Source: Micromonospora sp. NBC_00389 (GTDB lineage: Bacteria; Actinomycetota; Actinomycetes; Mycobacteriales; Micromonosporaceae). From it: a stretch of DNA of 64,000 nucleotides. The notes beneath the pieces were generated by a model, which did not search any database, was not told where the DNA came from, and was given only the letters and a program-made list of their open reading frames with translations. Below, piece by piece: positions 33,849-42,797 of the stretch. Position 1 is the first letter of the stretch, and the number at the start of each line of letters is the position of its first letter. The stretch spans positions 930,001 to 994,000 of the forward strand of contig NZ_CP107947.1 in the NCBI RefSeq assembly GCF_036059255.1. Reading direction: 5' to 3'. The position numbers and the translations under genes are program-made.

Positions 33849-34201
33849 GCGCGCGTCGAAGCCAGCATAGCGACTGACGTCCGGATATCCCGCTCGCGAG
33901 GCCTCCCGAGCATGGGAAACGTCAACAACCCGACGCTGATCCATCGTCGTGCGGTCGAGCCGTATGTCGATTGATGTCCGACCGTGCCCGACTGACCGGA
34001 TTGTGTAGGCAATGGGCCGCGTCCGGCGCTCCCGCGCCTTGGCAGCGCGGGGAAAGCCGTTTACCGTGCAGTGACACGGACGACAGGTCCGGCCGCCCTC
34101 GCGACCGACCCGCCGTCCGTTGGCCGACACGGATACGTGTCGGTCGCTCCTTCACTCGGATCGTCCGGCACGTTCCTGCCGGTGAAAGGAAGCGCTTCAC
34201 C
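33849..34201. other. spacer between tRNA-Thr and the sugar-transport ATPase gene
   Basis: 353 bp without a gene. It must hold the promoters of the leftward tRNA and the rightward ATPase gene. I see no convincing -35/-10 pair or operator. GGAAGCG just before 34202 is the ribosome site of the ATPase. Confidence 0.5.
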
Positions 34202-35293
34202 ATGGCTACGGTCACTTATTCCAAGGCGTCCCGGATCTACCCGGGCACCGAGCGTCCCGCCGTCAACGAGCTGGACCTCGAGATCGGCGACGGCGAGTTC
34301 CTCGTCCTGGTCGGCCCCTCCGGTTGTGGCAAGTCCACCAGCCTGCGGATGCTCGCCGGCCTGGAGGACGTTGACGCCGGCTCGATCTACATCGACCAGC
34401 GTGACGTCACCCACCTGCCCCCAAAGGCCCGCGACATCGCCATGGTCTTCCAGAACTACGCCCTCTACCCGCACATGACGGTGTACGAGAACATGGCGTT
34501 CGCCCTCAAGCTGCGCAAGACCTCCAAGTCGGAGATCGACCGGCGGGTCAAGGAGGCAGCCGGGCTGCTCCAGCTGGAGGAGTACCTCGGCCGCAAGCCG
34601 AAGGCGCTCTCCGGTGGTCAGCGTCAGCGTGTGGCGATGGGCCGGGCGATCGTCCGCGAGCCGCAGGTCTTCCTCATGGACGAGCCGCTGTCGAACCTCG
34701 ACGCCAAGCTGCGCGTGCAGACCCGTACCCAGATCGCGTCGCTGCAGGCCAAGCTGGGCGTCACCACGGTCTACGTCACGCACGACCAGGTCGAGGCCAT
34801 GACCATGGGTCACCGGGTCGCGGTGCTGCTCGACGGTGTCCTGCAGCAGGTGGACACCCCGCGGGCGCTCTACGACACCCCGGCCAACGTCTTCGTCGCC
34901 GGTTTCATGGGCTCCCCCGCCATGAACATCAAGACCGTCCCGCTGAACGAGCAGGGCGCCGAGTTCGCCGAGCTGCACATCCCGCTGACCCGCGAGCAGG
35001 TCGAGGCGGCCCGCGCCGAGGGCGGTGACGGCAAGGTCACCGTGGGCTTCCGCCCGGAGGACTGCGACCTGGTCAGCCCGACCGAGGGCGGCATGCCGGT
35101 CGTGGTCGAGCTGGTCGAGGACCTTGGCTCGGACGCCAACGTCTACGGCCACGCCGCGCTGGGTGGCAACTCGGAGCGCTTCGTCGTCCGCACCGACCGG
35201 CGCACCATGCCGAATATGGGTGACACCGTGTTCGTCAAGCCGCGCACCGGTCGGAACCACGTCTTCCACGCCACCACAGGCGCCCGGATCTGA
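34202..35293 (+). CDS. msiK: sugar ABC transporter ATP-binding protein (MsiK/UgpC-like)
   Basis: 363 aa. All ABC motifs are present: Walker A GPSGCGKST, Q-loop FQNYALYP, signature LSGGQRQRVAMGRAI, Walker B VFLMDEPLSNLD and the switch histidine in YVTHDQ. The C-terminal third is the MalK-type regulatory (OB) domain, with PEDCDLV. There are no permease or binding-protein genes nearby. This is typical of MsiK, the shared ATPase that powers many sugar importers in actinomycetes. It sits right beside the tRNA-Thr. Specific sugars cannot be read from the sequence. Confidence 0.88.
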   Translation: MATVTYSKASRIYPGTERPAVNELDLEIGDGEFLVLVGPSGCGKSTSLRMLAGLEDVDAGSIYIDQRDVTHLPPKARDIAMVFQNYALYPHMTVYENMAFALKLRKTSKSEIDRRVKEAAGLLQLEEYLGRKPKALSGGQRQRVAMGRAIVREPQVFLMDEPLSNLDAKLRVQTRTQIASLQAKLGVTTVYVTHDQVEAMTMGHRVAVLLDGVLQQVDTPRALYDTPANVFVAGFMGSPAMNIKTVPLNEQGAEFAELHIPLTREQVEAARAEGGDGKVTVGFRPEDCDLVSPTEGGMPVVVELVEDLGSDANVYGHAALGGNSERFVVRTDRRTMPNMGDTVFVKPRTGRNHVFHATTGARI

Positions 35294-35308
35294 CGTAACG
35301 CTGTACCA

Positions 35309-35342
35309 ACAGGGGCGGTCCGCTTCGGCGGGCCGCCCCTGT
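35309..35342 (+). terminator. terminator after the MsiK-like gene
   Basis: 15-nt arms around a TTCG loop, from ACAGGGGCGG to CCGCCCCTGT with one G-T pair, 15 bp after the stop at 35293. Confidence 0.85.
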
Positions 35343-35380
35343 CGCGTACTCCCGTCAGGTCCCTCGGCCCGGACGCGACG

Positions 35381-35413
35381 AAGCCCCGCCCCCGACAGGC
35401 GGGAACGGGGCCT
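35381..35413 (-). terminator. terminator after rlmB
   Basis: Read on the minus strand, AGGCCCCG pairs with CGGGGCTT across a GC-rich centre that can pair further. It lies 14 bp downstream of the rlmB stop and faces the MsiK terminator. Confidence 0.6.
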
Positions 35414-35426
35414 CGGTGACGCGTCG

Positions 35427-36560
35427 TTACAGTTCCGCCGCGCGGCGGCGGGAGACCTCGGCCAGGGCGACCGCTGCGGCCACGCTGGCATTGAGCGACT
35501 CGACCTCGGAGATCATCGGGATGCTGACGGTCAGGTCGCAAGTCTCCCCGACCAGCCGGGACAGCCCGCGCCCCTCCGACCCGACCACGACCACCAGGGG
35601 GCCGACCGCGGCCTCCAGGTTGTAGAGGTCGGTGTCACCGTCGGCGTCCAGGCCGACGACCGTGAAGCCGGCGTCGCGGCACGCCTTCAGCGATCGGGTC
35701 AGGTTGGTGACCTGCGCCACCGGCACCCGCGCGGCCGCGCCGGCACTGGTCCGCCAGGCGGTCGCGGTGATCCCGGCGGCCCGCCGCTCGGGTACGAAGA
35801 CACCCTGCGCGCCGAACGCGGCGGCCGACCGGATCACCGCACCCAGGTTGCGTGGGTCGGTGACGCCATCCAGCGCGACCAGCAGCGGGGCCTGCTGCTC
35901 CAGGGCCGCGGCGACCATGTCCTCGAACGGCTGGTACGCGAACGGCGGCACCTGCAGCCCAACGCCCTGGTGCAGCACCCCGCCGGTCATCCGGTCCAGC
36001 TCAGCCCGGCTGATCTCCAGGTTGGCGATGCCCCGGTCGGCGGCGGTCCGGATGATCTCGTTGATCCGGTCGTCCATGTCGATGCCCTGGGCGGTGTACA
36101 GCGCCGTCGCCGGCACCTGGGCGCGCAGCGCCTCCAGCACCGGGTTGCGCCCGACCAGCAGCTCCGGCGAGTCCCTGGCCGGGTTGGACTTGCGCCCCGG
36201 GGCGACCCGGGGGCCGGACCGGCCGCCGGGCTTGCCGCCCCGGCCGCCAGTGCTGCCACCCCGGTTCGCCGGAACGCCACGGCCGCCACCCTTGCCCCAG
36301 GTGGTGTCCTTGGTGCCAGGCAGACCGATCTTGGGGGCACGCCCCTCCTCGGCCGCCGCGCGGCGCTCCTTGTCCTGCTTCCAGGCGGTGCGCTGGGGCA
36401 GCTTCTCGGTGCCCGAGTACCCCTTGTGCCACGGCCGCTCGTCGGCGGGCAGGGTGCGGCCCCGCCCGGTCAGGGAGTCCTTGTTTTTGCCGCCGGTGCC
36501 CTTGGGGGCGCCCGCCTTCGGCGTCAGTCGCCGGCCACGGCGCTGCGAGTTGCCGGCCAT
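35427..36560 (-). CDS. rlmB: 23S rRNA (guanosine-2'-O)-methyltransferase, SpoU family
   Basis: 377 aa from ATG 36560. The first 110 residues are basic and Gly-rich (GGRGGKPGGRSGPRVAPGRK), a feature of actinobacterial RlmB. A substrate-binding domain (LLVGRNPVLEAL) precedes the SPOUT domain, with LVALDGVTDPRNLGAVIRSA, VVVGSEGRGLSRLV and VSIPMISEVESLNASVAAA, the trefoil-knot SAM site. It methylates a conserved guanosine (G2251 in E. coli numbering) in the ribosome. The start overlaps the cysS stop, giving a two-gene operon. Confidence 0.92.
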   Translation of the reverse strand: MAGNSQRRGRRLTPKAGAPKGTGGKNKDSLTGRGRTLPADERPWHKGYSGTEKLPQRTAWKQDKERRAAAEEGRAPKIGLPGTKDTTWGKGGGRGVPANRGGSTGGRGGKPGGRSGPRVAPGRKSNPARDSPELLVGRNPVLEALRAQVPATALYTAQGIDMDDRINEIIRTAADRGIANLEISRAELDRMTGGVLHQGVGLQVPPFAYQPFEDMVAAALEQQAPLLVALDGVTDPRNLGAVIRSAAAFGAQGVFVPERRAAGITATAWRTSAGAAARVPVAQVTNLTRSLKACRDAGFTVVGLDADGDTDLYNLEAAVGPLVVVVGSEGRGLSRLVGETCDLTVSIPMISEVESLNASVAAAVALAEVSRRRAAEL

Positions 36561-37975
36561 CAGTCCTGCTCTCCAATAGTCCAACGGGGTCCCTGGGGGG
36601 TGTCCTCGACCACCACGCCGGCCAGCTTGAGCTGGTCCCGTACCGCGTCGGCGGCGGCCCAGTCCTTGCGGCCCCGGGCCTGCGCGCGCTGCTCCAGGGC
36701 CAGCGCGATCAGGGAATCCACCACGGCACGCAGATCATCGGAGCGGCCGCCACCGGTCCAGGCCGGGTCGAGGGGGTCGATCCCGAGGATATCCAGCATC
36801 GCCCGTACTGCGGCCAGCGTGGTGCGGACGGTCACATCGTCGCCGGTGCTCAGCGCGGTGTTGCCGTCCCGGAGCTGCTGTTGCAGCACGGCCAGCGCGG
36901 CGGAGGTGTTGAGGTCGTCGTCCATCGCCGCGACGAAGCCGGTCGGCAGGTCGCCGAGGTGCCCGGCACCGACCCGCTCGGCTGCCCGCAGCACGAAACC
37001 CTCGATCCGGCGGTACGCGGTGGCCGCGTCGCGAAGCGAGTCCTCCGAGTAGTCGATCACCGAGCGGTAGTGCGCGGCGGCGTAGTAGTAGCGCAGCTCC
37101 ACCGGCCGCACTCCGAGCGAGTCCACGTACCTCAGGTCCAGCGCGTTGCCGGCGGACTTGCCCATCTTGGCCCCACCGATGCTGAGCAGCCCGTGGTGCA
37201 CCCAGTAGCGGGCGAACGGCAGCCCGGCCGCCTGGGACTGGGCGATCTCGTTCTCGTGGTGCGGGAACGTCAGGTCCAGCCCGCCGCCGTGGATGTCGAA
37301 CTCCGGGCCCAGGTAGCGCCAGCACATCGCCGAGCACTCGATGTGCCAGCCCGGTCGACCCAGCCCCCACGGCGACGGCCAGTAGGCGTCCGCCGGCTCG
37401 TCCGGCTTGGCGCCCTTCCAAAGCGCGAAGTCGCGTGGGTCCCGCTTGCCCCGGTCGGGGGCGTCCCCGGCCGACTGCATCGCGTCCGGCGACTGGCCCG
37501 ACAGCGACCCGTACGCCGGCCAGGACGCCACGTCGAAGTAGACGTCGCCGGAGCCGTCGGTGGCCGGGTAGGCGTGCCCGTCGGCGATCAACTTCGTGAT
37601 CAGCTCGTGCATCTCGGGGATGTGCCCGGTGGCGCGCGGCTCGTAGGTGGGCGCCAGCACGTTCAGCGCCCGGTACGACTCGGCGAGGATCAGCTCGTTG
37701 GCGTAGGCGATCGACCAGAACGGCCGGCCCCGCTCCCCCGCCTTGACCAGAATCTTGTCGTCGATATCGGTCAGGTTGCGGATGAAGGTGACCTCGTAGC
37801 CGGCGGTCAGCAGCCAGCGGCGCAGCACGTCATAGTTGACACCGGAGCGAAGGTGACCGATGTGCGGCGGGGCCTGGAGGGTGAGACCACACAGGTAGAC
37901 CCCCACCTTGCCGGCTTCCCGCGGGACGAAGTCCCGCACCGATCGGGTGGCGGTGTCATACAGGCGTAGCGTCAC
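36560..37975 (-). CDS. cysS: cysteinyl-tRNA synthetase
   Basis: 471 aa from GTG 37975. The class I signature is present: HIGH-type [10 protein letters not shown] near residue 38, zinc-ligand segments ([23 protein letters not shown]) and [12 protein letters not shown] as the KMSKS loop. It charges tRNA-Cys. A long reading frame extends upstream but has no matching sequence. cysS and rlmB are a conserved pair in actinobacteria. Confidence 0.95.
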   Translation of the reverse strand: MTLRLYDTATRSVRDFVPREAGKVGVYLCGLTLQAPPHIGHLRSGVNYDVLRRWLLTAGYEVTFIRNLTDIDDKILVKAGERGRPFWSIAYANELILAESYRALNVLAPTYEPRATGHIPEMHELITKLIADGHAYPATDGSGDVYFDVASWPAYGSLSGQSPDAMQSAGDAPDRGKRDPRDFALWKGAKPDEPADAYWPSPWGLGRPGWHIECSAMCWRYLGPEFDIHGGGLDLTFPHHENEIAQSQAAGLPFARYWVHHGLLSIGGAKMGKSAGNALDLRYVDSLGVRPVELRYYYAAAHYRSVIDYSEDSLRDAATAYRRIEGFVLRAAERVGAGHLGDLPTGFVAAMDDDLNTSAALAVLQQQLRDGNTALSTGDDVTVRTTLAAVRAMLDILGIDPLDPAWTGGGRSDDLRAVVDSLIALALEQRAQARGRKDWAAADAVRDQLKLAGVVVEDTPQGPRWTIGEQD

Positions 37976-38014
37976 CGTACAAGGGTAGCCGTCCGCGCAT
38001 GTTCGAGTCCGCCG

Positions 38015-38800
38015 GTGCCGGGTCGTACGCTGCCAGGCGTGGATGCGACCGCACGCCCCGGTGAGCCGCCAACCCTCCGCGGTGCCGGTGCCCGGCTCGA
38101 CGCGGCCACCGCCGCGCCTACGGGAGCGTCCGACGTCGGTTCGGATCGGACCGTCCCGGGGGGCGGACGGGCCGGGGAGACGGCGCAGACCCTGGACCGG
38201 GGGTTGCGGCTGCTGCACCTGGTCGCCGACACGCCAGGCGGACTCACCGTCACCGAGGTGGCGAACCGGCTCGGCATCGGCCGGGCTGCCGTCTACCGGC
38301 TGGTCGGCCCGCTGACCGGGCACGGCATGCTGCGCCGCGACGGCGACGGGCGGCTCCGCCTCGGCGCCGGGGTGCTGCACCTGGCCCGACGCGCCCAGCC
38401 GCTGCTCGCCGACGGGGCACTGCCCGCGCTGCGCCGGCTCGCCGAGCAGGCCGGCGCGACCGCACACCTGACCGTGGTGGAGGGCGGCGAGGGTGTCGCC
38501 CTGGCCGTGGTCGAGCCGAGTTGGACGTCGTTCCACGTCGCGTACCGGACCGGGGCGCGGCATCCGCTGGACCGGGGCGCGGCGGGTCGGGCCATCCTGG
38601 CCGGCCGGTCCGGGGCGGCGGAGCCGGTGAGCAGCAGTGGCGAGTTGCAGTCCGGGGCGTACGGGGTGGCCGCGCCGGTGCTCGGCGTACCCGGGTTGGA
38701 GGCCAGCGTCGGCGTGGTCGCGCTCGCCCCGTTGGACGTCGACACAGTCGGCCCTCAGGTGCTGGCCGCTGCCACGGCCATCGCCGCCGCCCTCCGCTGA
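38015..38800 (+). CDS. IclR family transcriptional regulator
   Basis: 261 aa from GTG 38015; GTG 38039 is also possible. A 55-residue low-complexity leader precedes the winged helix (TLDRGLRLLHLVADTPGGLTV then IGRAAVYRLVGPL). The effector domain has VAYRTGARHPLDRGAAGRAIL and ends in VGVVALAPLD. IclR proteins bind small molecules in the C-terminal domain and often control degradation genes. It is divergent from cysS by 39 bp. The target is unknown. Confidence 0.85.
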   Translation: MPGRTLPGVDATARPGEPPTLRGAGARLDAATAAPTGASDVGSDRTVPGGGRAGETAQTLDRGLRLLHLVADTPGGLTVTEVANRLGIGRAAVYRLVGPLTGHGMLRRDGDGRLRLGAGVLHLARRAQPLLADGALPALRRLAEQAGATAHLTVVEGGEGVALAVVEPSWTSFHVAYRTGARHPLDRGAAGRAILAGRSGAAEPVSSSGELQSGAYGVAAPVLGVPGLEASVGVVALAPLDVDTVGPQVLAAATAIAAALR

Positions 38801-39010
38801 CTGACTAGCCCCCACCTTGATCGACTCGGGATCGGCGATATTGCGGTATCCCCATCGCTCTACACCGCCACATCGCTGCTGCGGTGATGATCTCGCCGTA
38901 TACCACGCCAAACTGGCGCCCGGCGGTCGTCCACAGGCACATGGCACGAGACCGCCGGGCGCTGTCCACAGGGGTGTCGGGTGCCCAGCCTGGGGTCGGA
39001 GGCTGAGCAC

Positions 39011-39970
39011 ATGCCTCCTCGCCCCCACCGACCTCTCGCCCTCGCCTGGCAGGTCTTCCGCGGCTCCGACGTGATCCGGCAGGGCCTGGTGACCAGACAT
39101 CAGCTACGCGGCGCGTCCTGGGTCCGCCTTCGGCACGACGTGTACGCGGACGCGCGGCTCGATCGCGACCACGAGTTGGCCTGCCGTGCCGCGGCGTTGC
39201 GGATGCCAGCAGAGGCGCTGATCGCCGGTCCGTCCTCGACCTACCTGCACGGCATCGAGCACGCCGCCGGCTTCGACGACGACGTGCACGTCCTGGTGCC
39301 GAGGACCGCCCGGGTCGACTCCCAACGCGGCCTTCGCGTGCACCTGGTCAGCGACAGCGCACCGACGTTCCCGGTCCTGGGTGAGGCAGCGTTGCCGCCC
39401 ACCGCCCCTCCCGCGAGGAGGGCCCAACCCACACTCCGCCGGAGCGACCCCGCCTCCGCGGCCTGGGAGGCGGCGGCCTGGTTGGAGCCGCTGCGGGCCG
39501 TCACCATCGTCGACTCGCTGCTCGGCGTTGGCCTGACCAGCCGGTCCGCGCTGGCCGCCGTCGCCACCGCCAACGCGGAGCGCCCGGGTGGCCGGCGGGC
39601 GAACTGGGTGTTCGACCTGGCCGATCCGGGTGCGCAGTCGCCGCCCGAGTCACAGCTACGGGTGCGTCTGGTGCTGGGCGGGTTGCCCCGGCCGGTCGCT
39701 CAGCACCCGATCCGACTGTCCGGAGGGCTCGTGCTCCACCCCGATCTGGCCTGGCCCGAGTTCCGGGTGGCGGTGGAGTACGGCCGATGGCAGGCGGACC
39801 CCGAGCAACTGCATCGCGACCGCCAACGGCTCAACCTGCTCGTCGGTGCCGGCTGGCTGGTACTGCACGTGACCAGCCGCCGGTTGCAGAACGACTTCCC
39901 GGCCGTGCTGGCCGAAGTCCGGTCGGCTCTGATCTCTCGCGGCTGGCGCCGCCGATCATCCGGGAGCTGA
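39011..39970 (+). CDS. hypothetical protein with a DUF559/Vsr-like C-terminus
   Basis: 319 aa from ATG 39011. Its start recalls AbiEi-type antitoxin proteins (VIRQGLVTRHQLRGASWVRLRHDVYAD). The C-terminal 100 residues, with LHPDLAWPEFRVAVEYGRWQ and LHRDRQRLNLLVGAGWLVLHVT, match the DUF559 endonuclease-like fold; the usual D...E-x-D/Y pattern is present as D and EYG. This fusion is common in actinomycete chromosomes. There is no toxin partner beside it. Nuclease activity is uncertain. Confidence 0.65.
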   Translation: MPPRPHRPLALAWQVFRGSDVIRQGLVTRHQLRGASWVRLRHDVYADARLDRDHELACRAAALRMPAEALIAGPSSTYLHGIEHAAGFDDDVHVLVPRTARVDSQRGLRVHLVSDSAPTFPVLGEAALPPTAPPARRAQPTLRRSDPASAAWEAAAWLEPLRAVTIVDSLLGVGLTSRSALAAVATANAERPGGRRANWVFDLADPGAQSPPESQLRVRLVLGGLPRPVAQHPIRLSGGLVLHPDLAWPEFRVAVEYGRWQADPEQLHRDRQRLNLLVGAGWLVLHVTSRRLQNDFPAVLAEVRSALISRGWRRRSSGS

Positions 39971-40062
39971 TCGACTTCACGTCGCCGACCTGGGGGCATC
40001 GGATGAGCCTGATACCGCCACGCCGGCGACCTTGAGTCGATCAACCCGCGAGATCGCGCCGC

Positions 40063-40137
40063 GCACGGTCGTTCCACGCACGGTCGAGGCCCGCACGGTC
40101 GAGGCGCGCACGGTCGAGGCGCGCACGGTCGAGGCGC
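40063..40137. repeat. 15-bp tandem repeat (five units)
   Basis: Unit GCACGGTCGAGGCGC at 40063, 40078, 40093, 40108 and 40123; the first diverges in its last seven bases and the second in one or two. It lies in the 221-bp gap between convergent genes, just before the terminator. It is probably a slippage product. Confidence 0.85.
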
Positions 40138-40146
40138 GGGAATGCG

Positions 40147-40182
40147 TCGGGGCCCGGTCGACCGTGGTCGACCGGGCCCCGA
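40147..40182 (-). terminator. terminator of the subtilase gene
   Basis: A long perfect inverted repeat: 15-nt arms (GGGGCCCGGTCGACC at 40149-40163 and its complement at 40166-40180), extended by two further pairs, with a very short loop. It lies 10 bp past the subtilase stop and can serve both convergent genes. Confidence 0.8.
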
Positions 40183-40191
40183 TGTGTTGCC

Positions 40192-41904
40192 TTACGGACG
40201 GGCGTTCGGCTTGAGCGGGGTCTTCACCGCCGCGTAGGCGTCGACGATTCCGTACCCGTAGAAGCCGTTGAAGTTGACCCCACCGGCGCAGTAGGCGTCG
40301 TAGGTCTCGTCCCGGCCCTCATTGCGGTACTGCTGCAGCCGCGGCTCCGGGCAGGCGTGCTCGGCCGCCGTCCGGTAGAGGTGCTGCTCGACCAGGTCCG
40401 GCGACATGCCGAAGCCACCCCGGCGCTCCGCCTTGCCGAACCGGCTGACGATCAGCGCGGCCACGCCTGCGGCGTGCGGGGACGCCATCGAGGTGCCCTG
40501 CAGGTAGGTGTAGTAGCCGCAGTCACCGTTGGCCTTGCACTGCTTGAAGACGAGCGTGGCCACCCGCGGGTCGATGTTGCCGTTGGCGTCCACCCGGGGA
40601 TCCGGGATGGTCGGGGAGATCGGCTCCTCCTGGAGCACCTTCAGTGGGTACGTGGAGAGGATCCGGTTGCCCGGGCTGTTGTACGTCGGGGTCCCGAAGC
40701 CGTCCCGGGCGAAGCCACCCGGCGCGGCGACCGAGATCTGCTCGGTGCCGTAGTTGGAGAAGTCCGCCTTCTTGCCGGACGGGCCGACCGCCGACACACC
40801 GATCACGTGCGGGCCCTCGGCAGGCAGGTCCCAGCAGCTGTTGTTGTCGATCGGCCGGGGGTACGGAGCGGCGCCGTAGTCCGGGCTGCTGATGTCCGTG
40901 CGCGGTGCGCCCAGGTCCTCGTTGTTGTTGCCGAGCGCGCCGACCAGGGTGACGCCCTTGTTGTGAGCGAAGGTCAGTGCCCGCTTCATCGCCTTGATGA
41001 TGGCCCGCTGCTCGGCCTGGCTCGCCGGGGAGTCGGCCGGGTTGGCGTTGCAGTTGTAGAGCCACGGGTCGACGTAGAACGACATGTTGACCACGTCGAT
41101 CCCGGATCGGCCGGCGTAGACCAGAGCGTTGACCACCGGGTTGAGGAAGAAGTAGCCGGAGTCCTGGCCACCCTTCAGCTCGACCAGGGAGATGTTCGGG
41201 GCGACGCCGGAGAGGCCGAGGCCGTTGGCGGCCGCGCCGATGGTCCCCGCCACGTGGGTGCCGTGCCCACCGTCGTCGGTGCCCACCGCGTCGAGGCAGC
41301 TCGGCACCTCACACGGGCCATCCACGTCGGCCAGGTCCGGCGCGAAGTTGCGCGACAGCGACCAGTTGAAGTTCGGCGCGATGTCGGGGTGGCTGGCATC
41401 GACGCCGGTGTCCAGCACGCCGACGGTCACCCGGCGGTCACCCGGCTCGATCTTGCGGGCCTGGTCGGCCCGGATCATCTCCAGGCCCCAGAGCTTCTCG
41501 TCAAGCGGGTCCAGCTTGGCGCCCTTCTTGGCGGCGGCACCGGCGGCGGCCGTGTTGGCCAGCACCTGCTCCTGCTCGACCCGGTCCAGCTTCGGCTTGC
41601 GGCCGATGGCCTTCTGCTCGGCGGCGCCGATCAGCGTCGGGGCAGCGGTCGCCCTGACCGCGAAGTCAGCCCGGTCGCTGGTCACCTGGAACATGCCGAC
41701 CTCGTCGGACCGGGACACCACAGTGCCGCCAGCAGCCCGGATGGCGGCGACAGCCGTCTCGGCGGCGACGCCATCCTCGGCGACGACGGTGAAGGTTCGG
41801 AAGCTGGTCGGCGCGGCGTTGGCTGGTACACCCAACCCCGTCACCGTAAGTGCCAGCACAGCCGCGGTCGCGACGGCACCGGCGGTGAAGCGCTTGCTCA
41901 CCAC
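40192..41904 (-). CDS. secreted subtilisin-like serine protease (S8)
   Basis: 570 aa. A signal peptide (VSKRFTAGAVATAAVLALT to PANA-AP) is followed by an inhibitor-I9-like propeptide of about 90 residues. The triad is complete: Asp in VGVLDTGVDASHPD, His in GGHGTHVAGTI and Ser in GTSMASPHAAGVA. Several cysteines in the catalytic domain (DGPCEVPSCLD, LYNCN, NSCWD) indicate disulfides. No membrane anchor follows. It would be an extracellular protease with broad specificity. It is monocistronic. Confidence 0.93.
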   Translation of the reverse strand: MVSKRFTAGAVATAAVLALTVTGLGVPANAAPTSFRTFTVVAEDGVAAETAVAAIRAAGGTVVSRSDEVGMFQVTSDRADFAVRATAAPTLIGAAEQKAIGRKPKLDRVEQEQVLANTAAAGAAAKKGAKLDPLDEKLWGLEMIRADQARKIEPGDRRVTVGVLDTGVDASHPDIAPNFNWSLSRNFAPDLADVDGPCEVPSCLDAVGTDDGGHGTHVAGTIGAAANGLGLSGVAPNISLVELKGGQDSGYFFLNPVVNALVYAGRSGIDVVNMSFYVDPWLYNCNANPADSPASQAEQRAIIKAMKRALTFAHNKGVTLVGALGNNNEDLGAPRTDISSPDYGAAPYPRPIDNNSCWDLPAEGPHVIGVSAVGPSGKKADFSNYGTEQISVAAPGGFARDGFGTPTYNSPGNRILSTYPLKVLQEEPISPTIPDPRVDANGNIDPRVATLVFKQCKANGDCGYYTYLQGTSMASPHAAGVAALIVSRFGKAERRGGFGMSPDLVEQHLYRTAAEHACPEPRLQQYRNEGRDETYDAYCAGGVNFNGFYGYGIVDAYAAVKTPLKPNARP

Positions 41905-41998
41905 ATCGGATCCTCTCGTTGAGGGACGTGGCAGCCATCACACAACACTCGGCGGGTTTGCGCCAGGTCAGCGTCCGTTATGGCGGTGAATCTCTCCA

Positions 41999-42793
41999 TC
42001 ATCCGCCCAGGTCGGCGCGAGCCCCGCCCTGCTGGGCGCGAACCCCGGGTAGATCGGCCCGCACCACCGGTCGGTCGGCCGGCTGCACGGGCAGGTCAGC
42101 CAGTATCGCGGGCAGGTCGGCCAGCGCCACTGGAAGATCGGCCATGGTGGACACCTCGGCGTCGGGCGCACCCCCGACCGGGCGGGGCAGGCTGTGCCGG
42201 TTCAACCACACCGATCGCAGGCCGGCCCGCTGCGGTGCCACAACGTCGTGCTCCCACGAGTCACCGACGTAGACGATCTGCCCGGCCGGCACCCCGGCTG
42301 CCTCGACCACCGCCGCGTAGAACTCCGGGGCTGGCTTCTTTGGCAGGCCGTTCTCGTGCGCGTACACCTCGAAGGCGAACTCGCCGGCGAGCCCGCAGCG
42401 TTCGGCGCGGCTGTTGCCGTTGGTGGCGAAGCCCAGCGTGTACCGGTCGCGCAGCCTGGCCAGCGCCGGCGGCACGTCCGGGAACGGTCGGGTGAGGGCG
42501 AATCGGCGGGCGAAGAAGAGGGCGGCGACCTCGTCCAGGTGCGCGTCCAGTCCGGCGCGGGCCAGCGACCGGGCCAGCGCGGCGCGCCGGATCTCCGCCA
42601 CCGGAGCGGCGCTCAGCTCCCCGAAGACCGCGCCCCAGTCCGACTCCAACTCGGCGAGCGACACCTCGGCCGCCGCCGGGCTGCGCCGCCGCATCTCGTC
42701 GAGGACGGCCAGCAGCCCGCCGGTCACCGCCGGGCGCAGATCCAGCAGGGTCTCGTCGGCGTCGAACACCACGGTGGTCAGCACGGGGACCAC
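41999..42793 (-). CDS. HAD superfamily hydrolase with a repetitive tail
   Basis: 264 aa from GTG 42793 (GTG 42784 possible). Motif I is DADETLLDL with the nucleophile Asp, motif II is ATNGN, the lysine is in LPKKPAPEFY and motif IV is VYVGDSWEHDV. The C1-type helical cap fits dehalogenase/phosphatase members. The last 45 residues are an unusual repeat of DLP-xxx-A units (DLPVALADLPAILADLPVQ), absent from typical HAD enzymes. Substrate unknown. Confidence 0.85.
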   Translation of the reverse strand: MVPVLTTVVFDADETLLDLRPAVTGGLLAVLDEMRRRSPAAAEVSLAELESDWGAVFGELSAAPVAEIRRAALARSLARAGLDAHLDEVAALFFARRFALTRPFPDVPPALARLRDRYTLGFATNGNSRAERCGLAGEFAFEVYAHENGLPKKPAPEFYAAVVEAAGVPAGQIVYVGDSWEHDVVAPQRAGLRSVWLNRHSLPRPVGGAPDAEVSTMADLPVALADLPAILADLPVQPADRPVVRADLPGVRAQQGGARADLGG

Positions 42794-42797
42794 TGTC

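Noticed and set aside
36560..39100. cysS frame extended upstream to 39100
   Set aside because: The extra 375 residues have no family match, overlap the IclR gene in antisense, and GTG 37975 gives the expected synthetase N-terminus.
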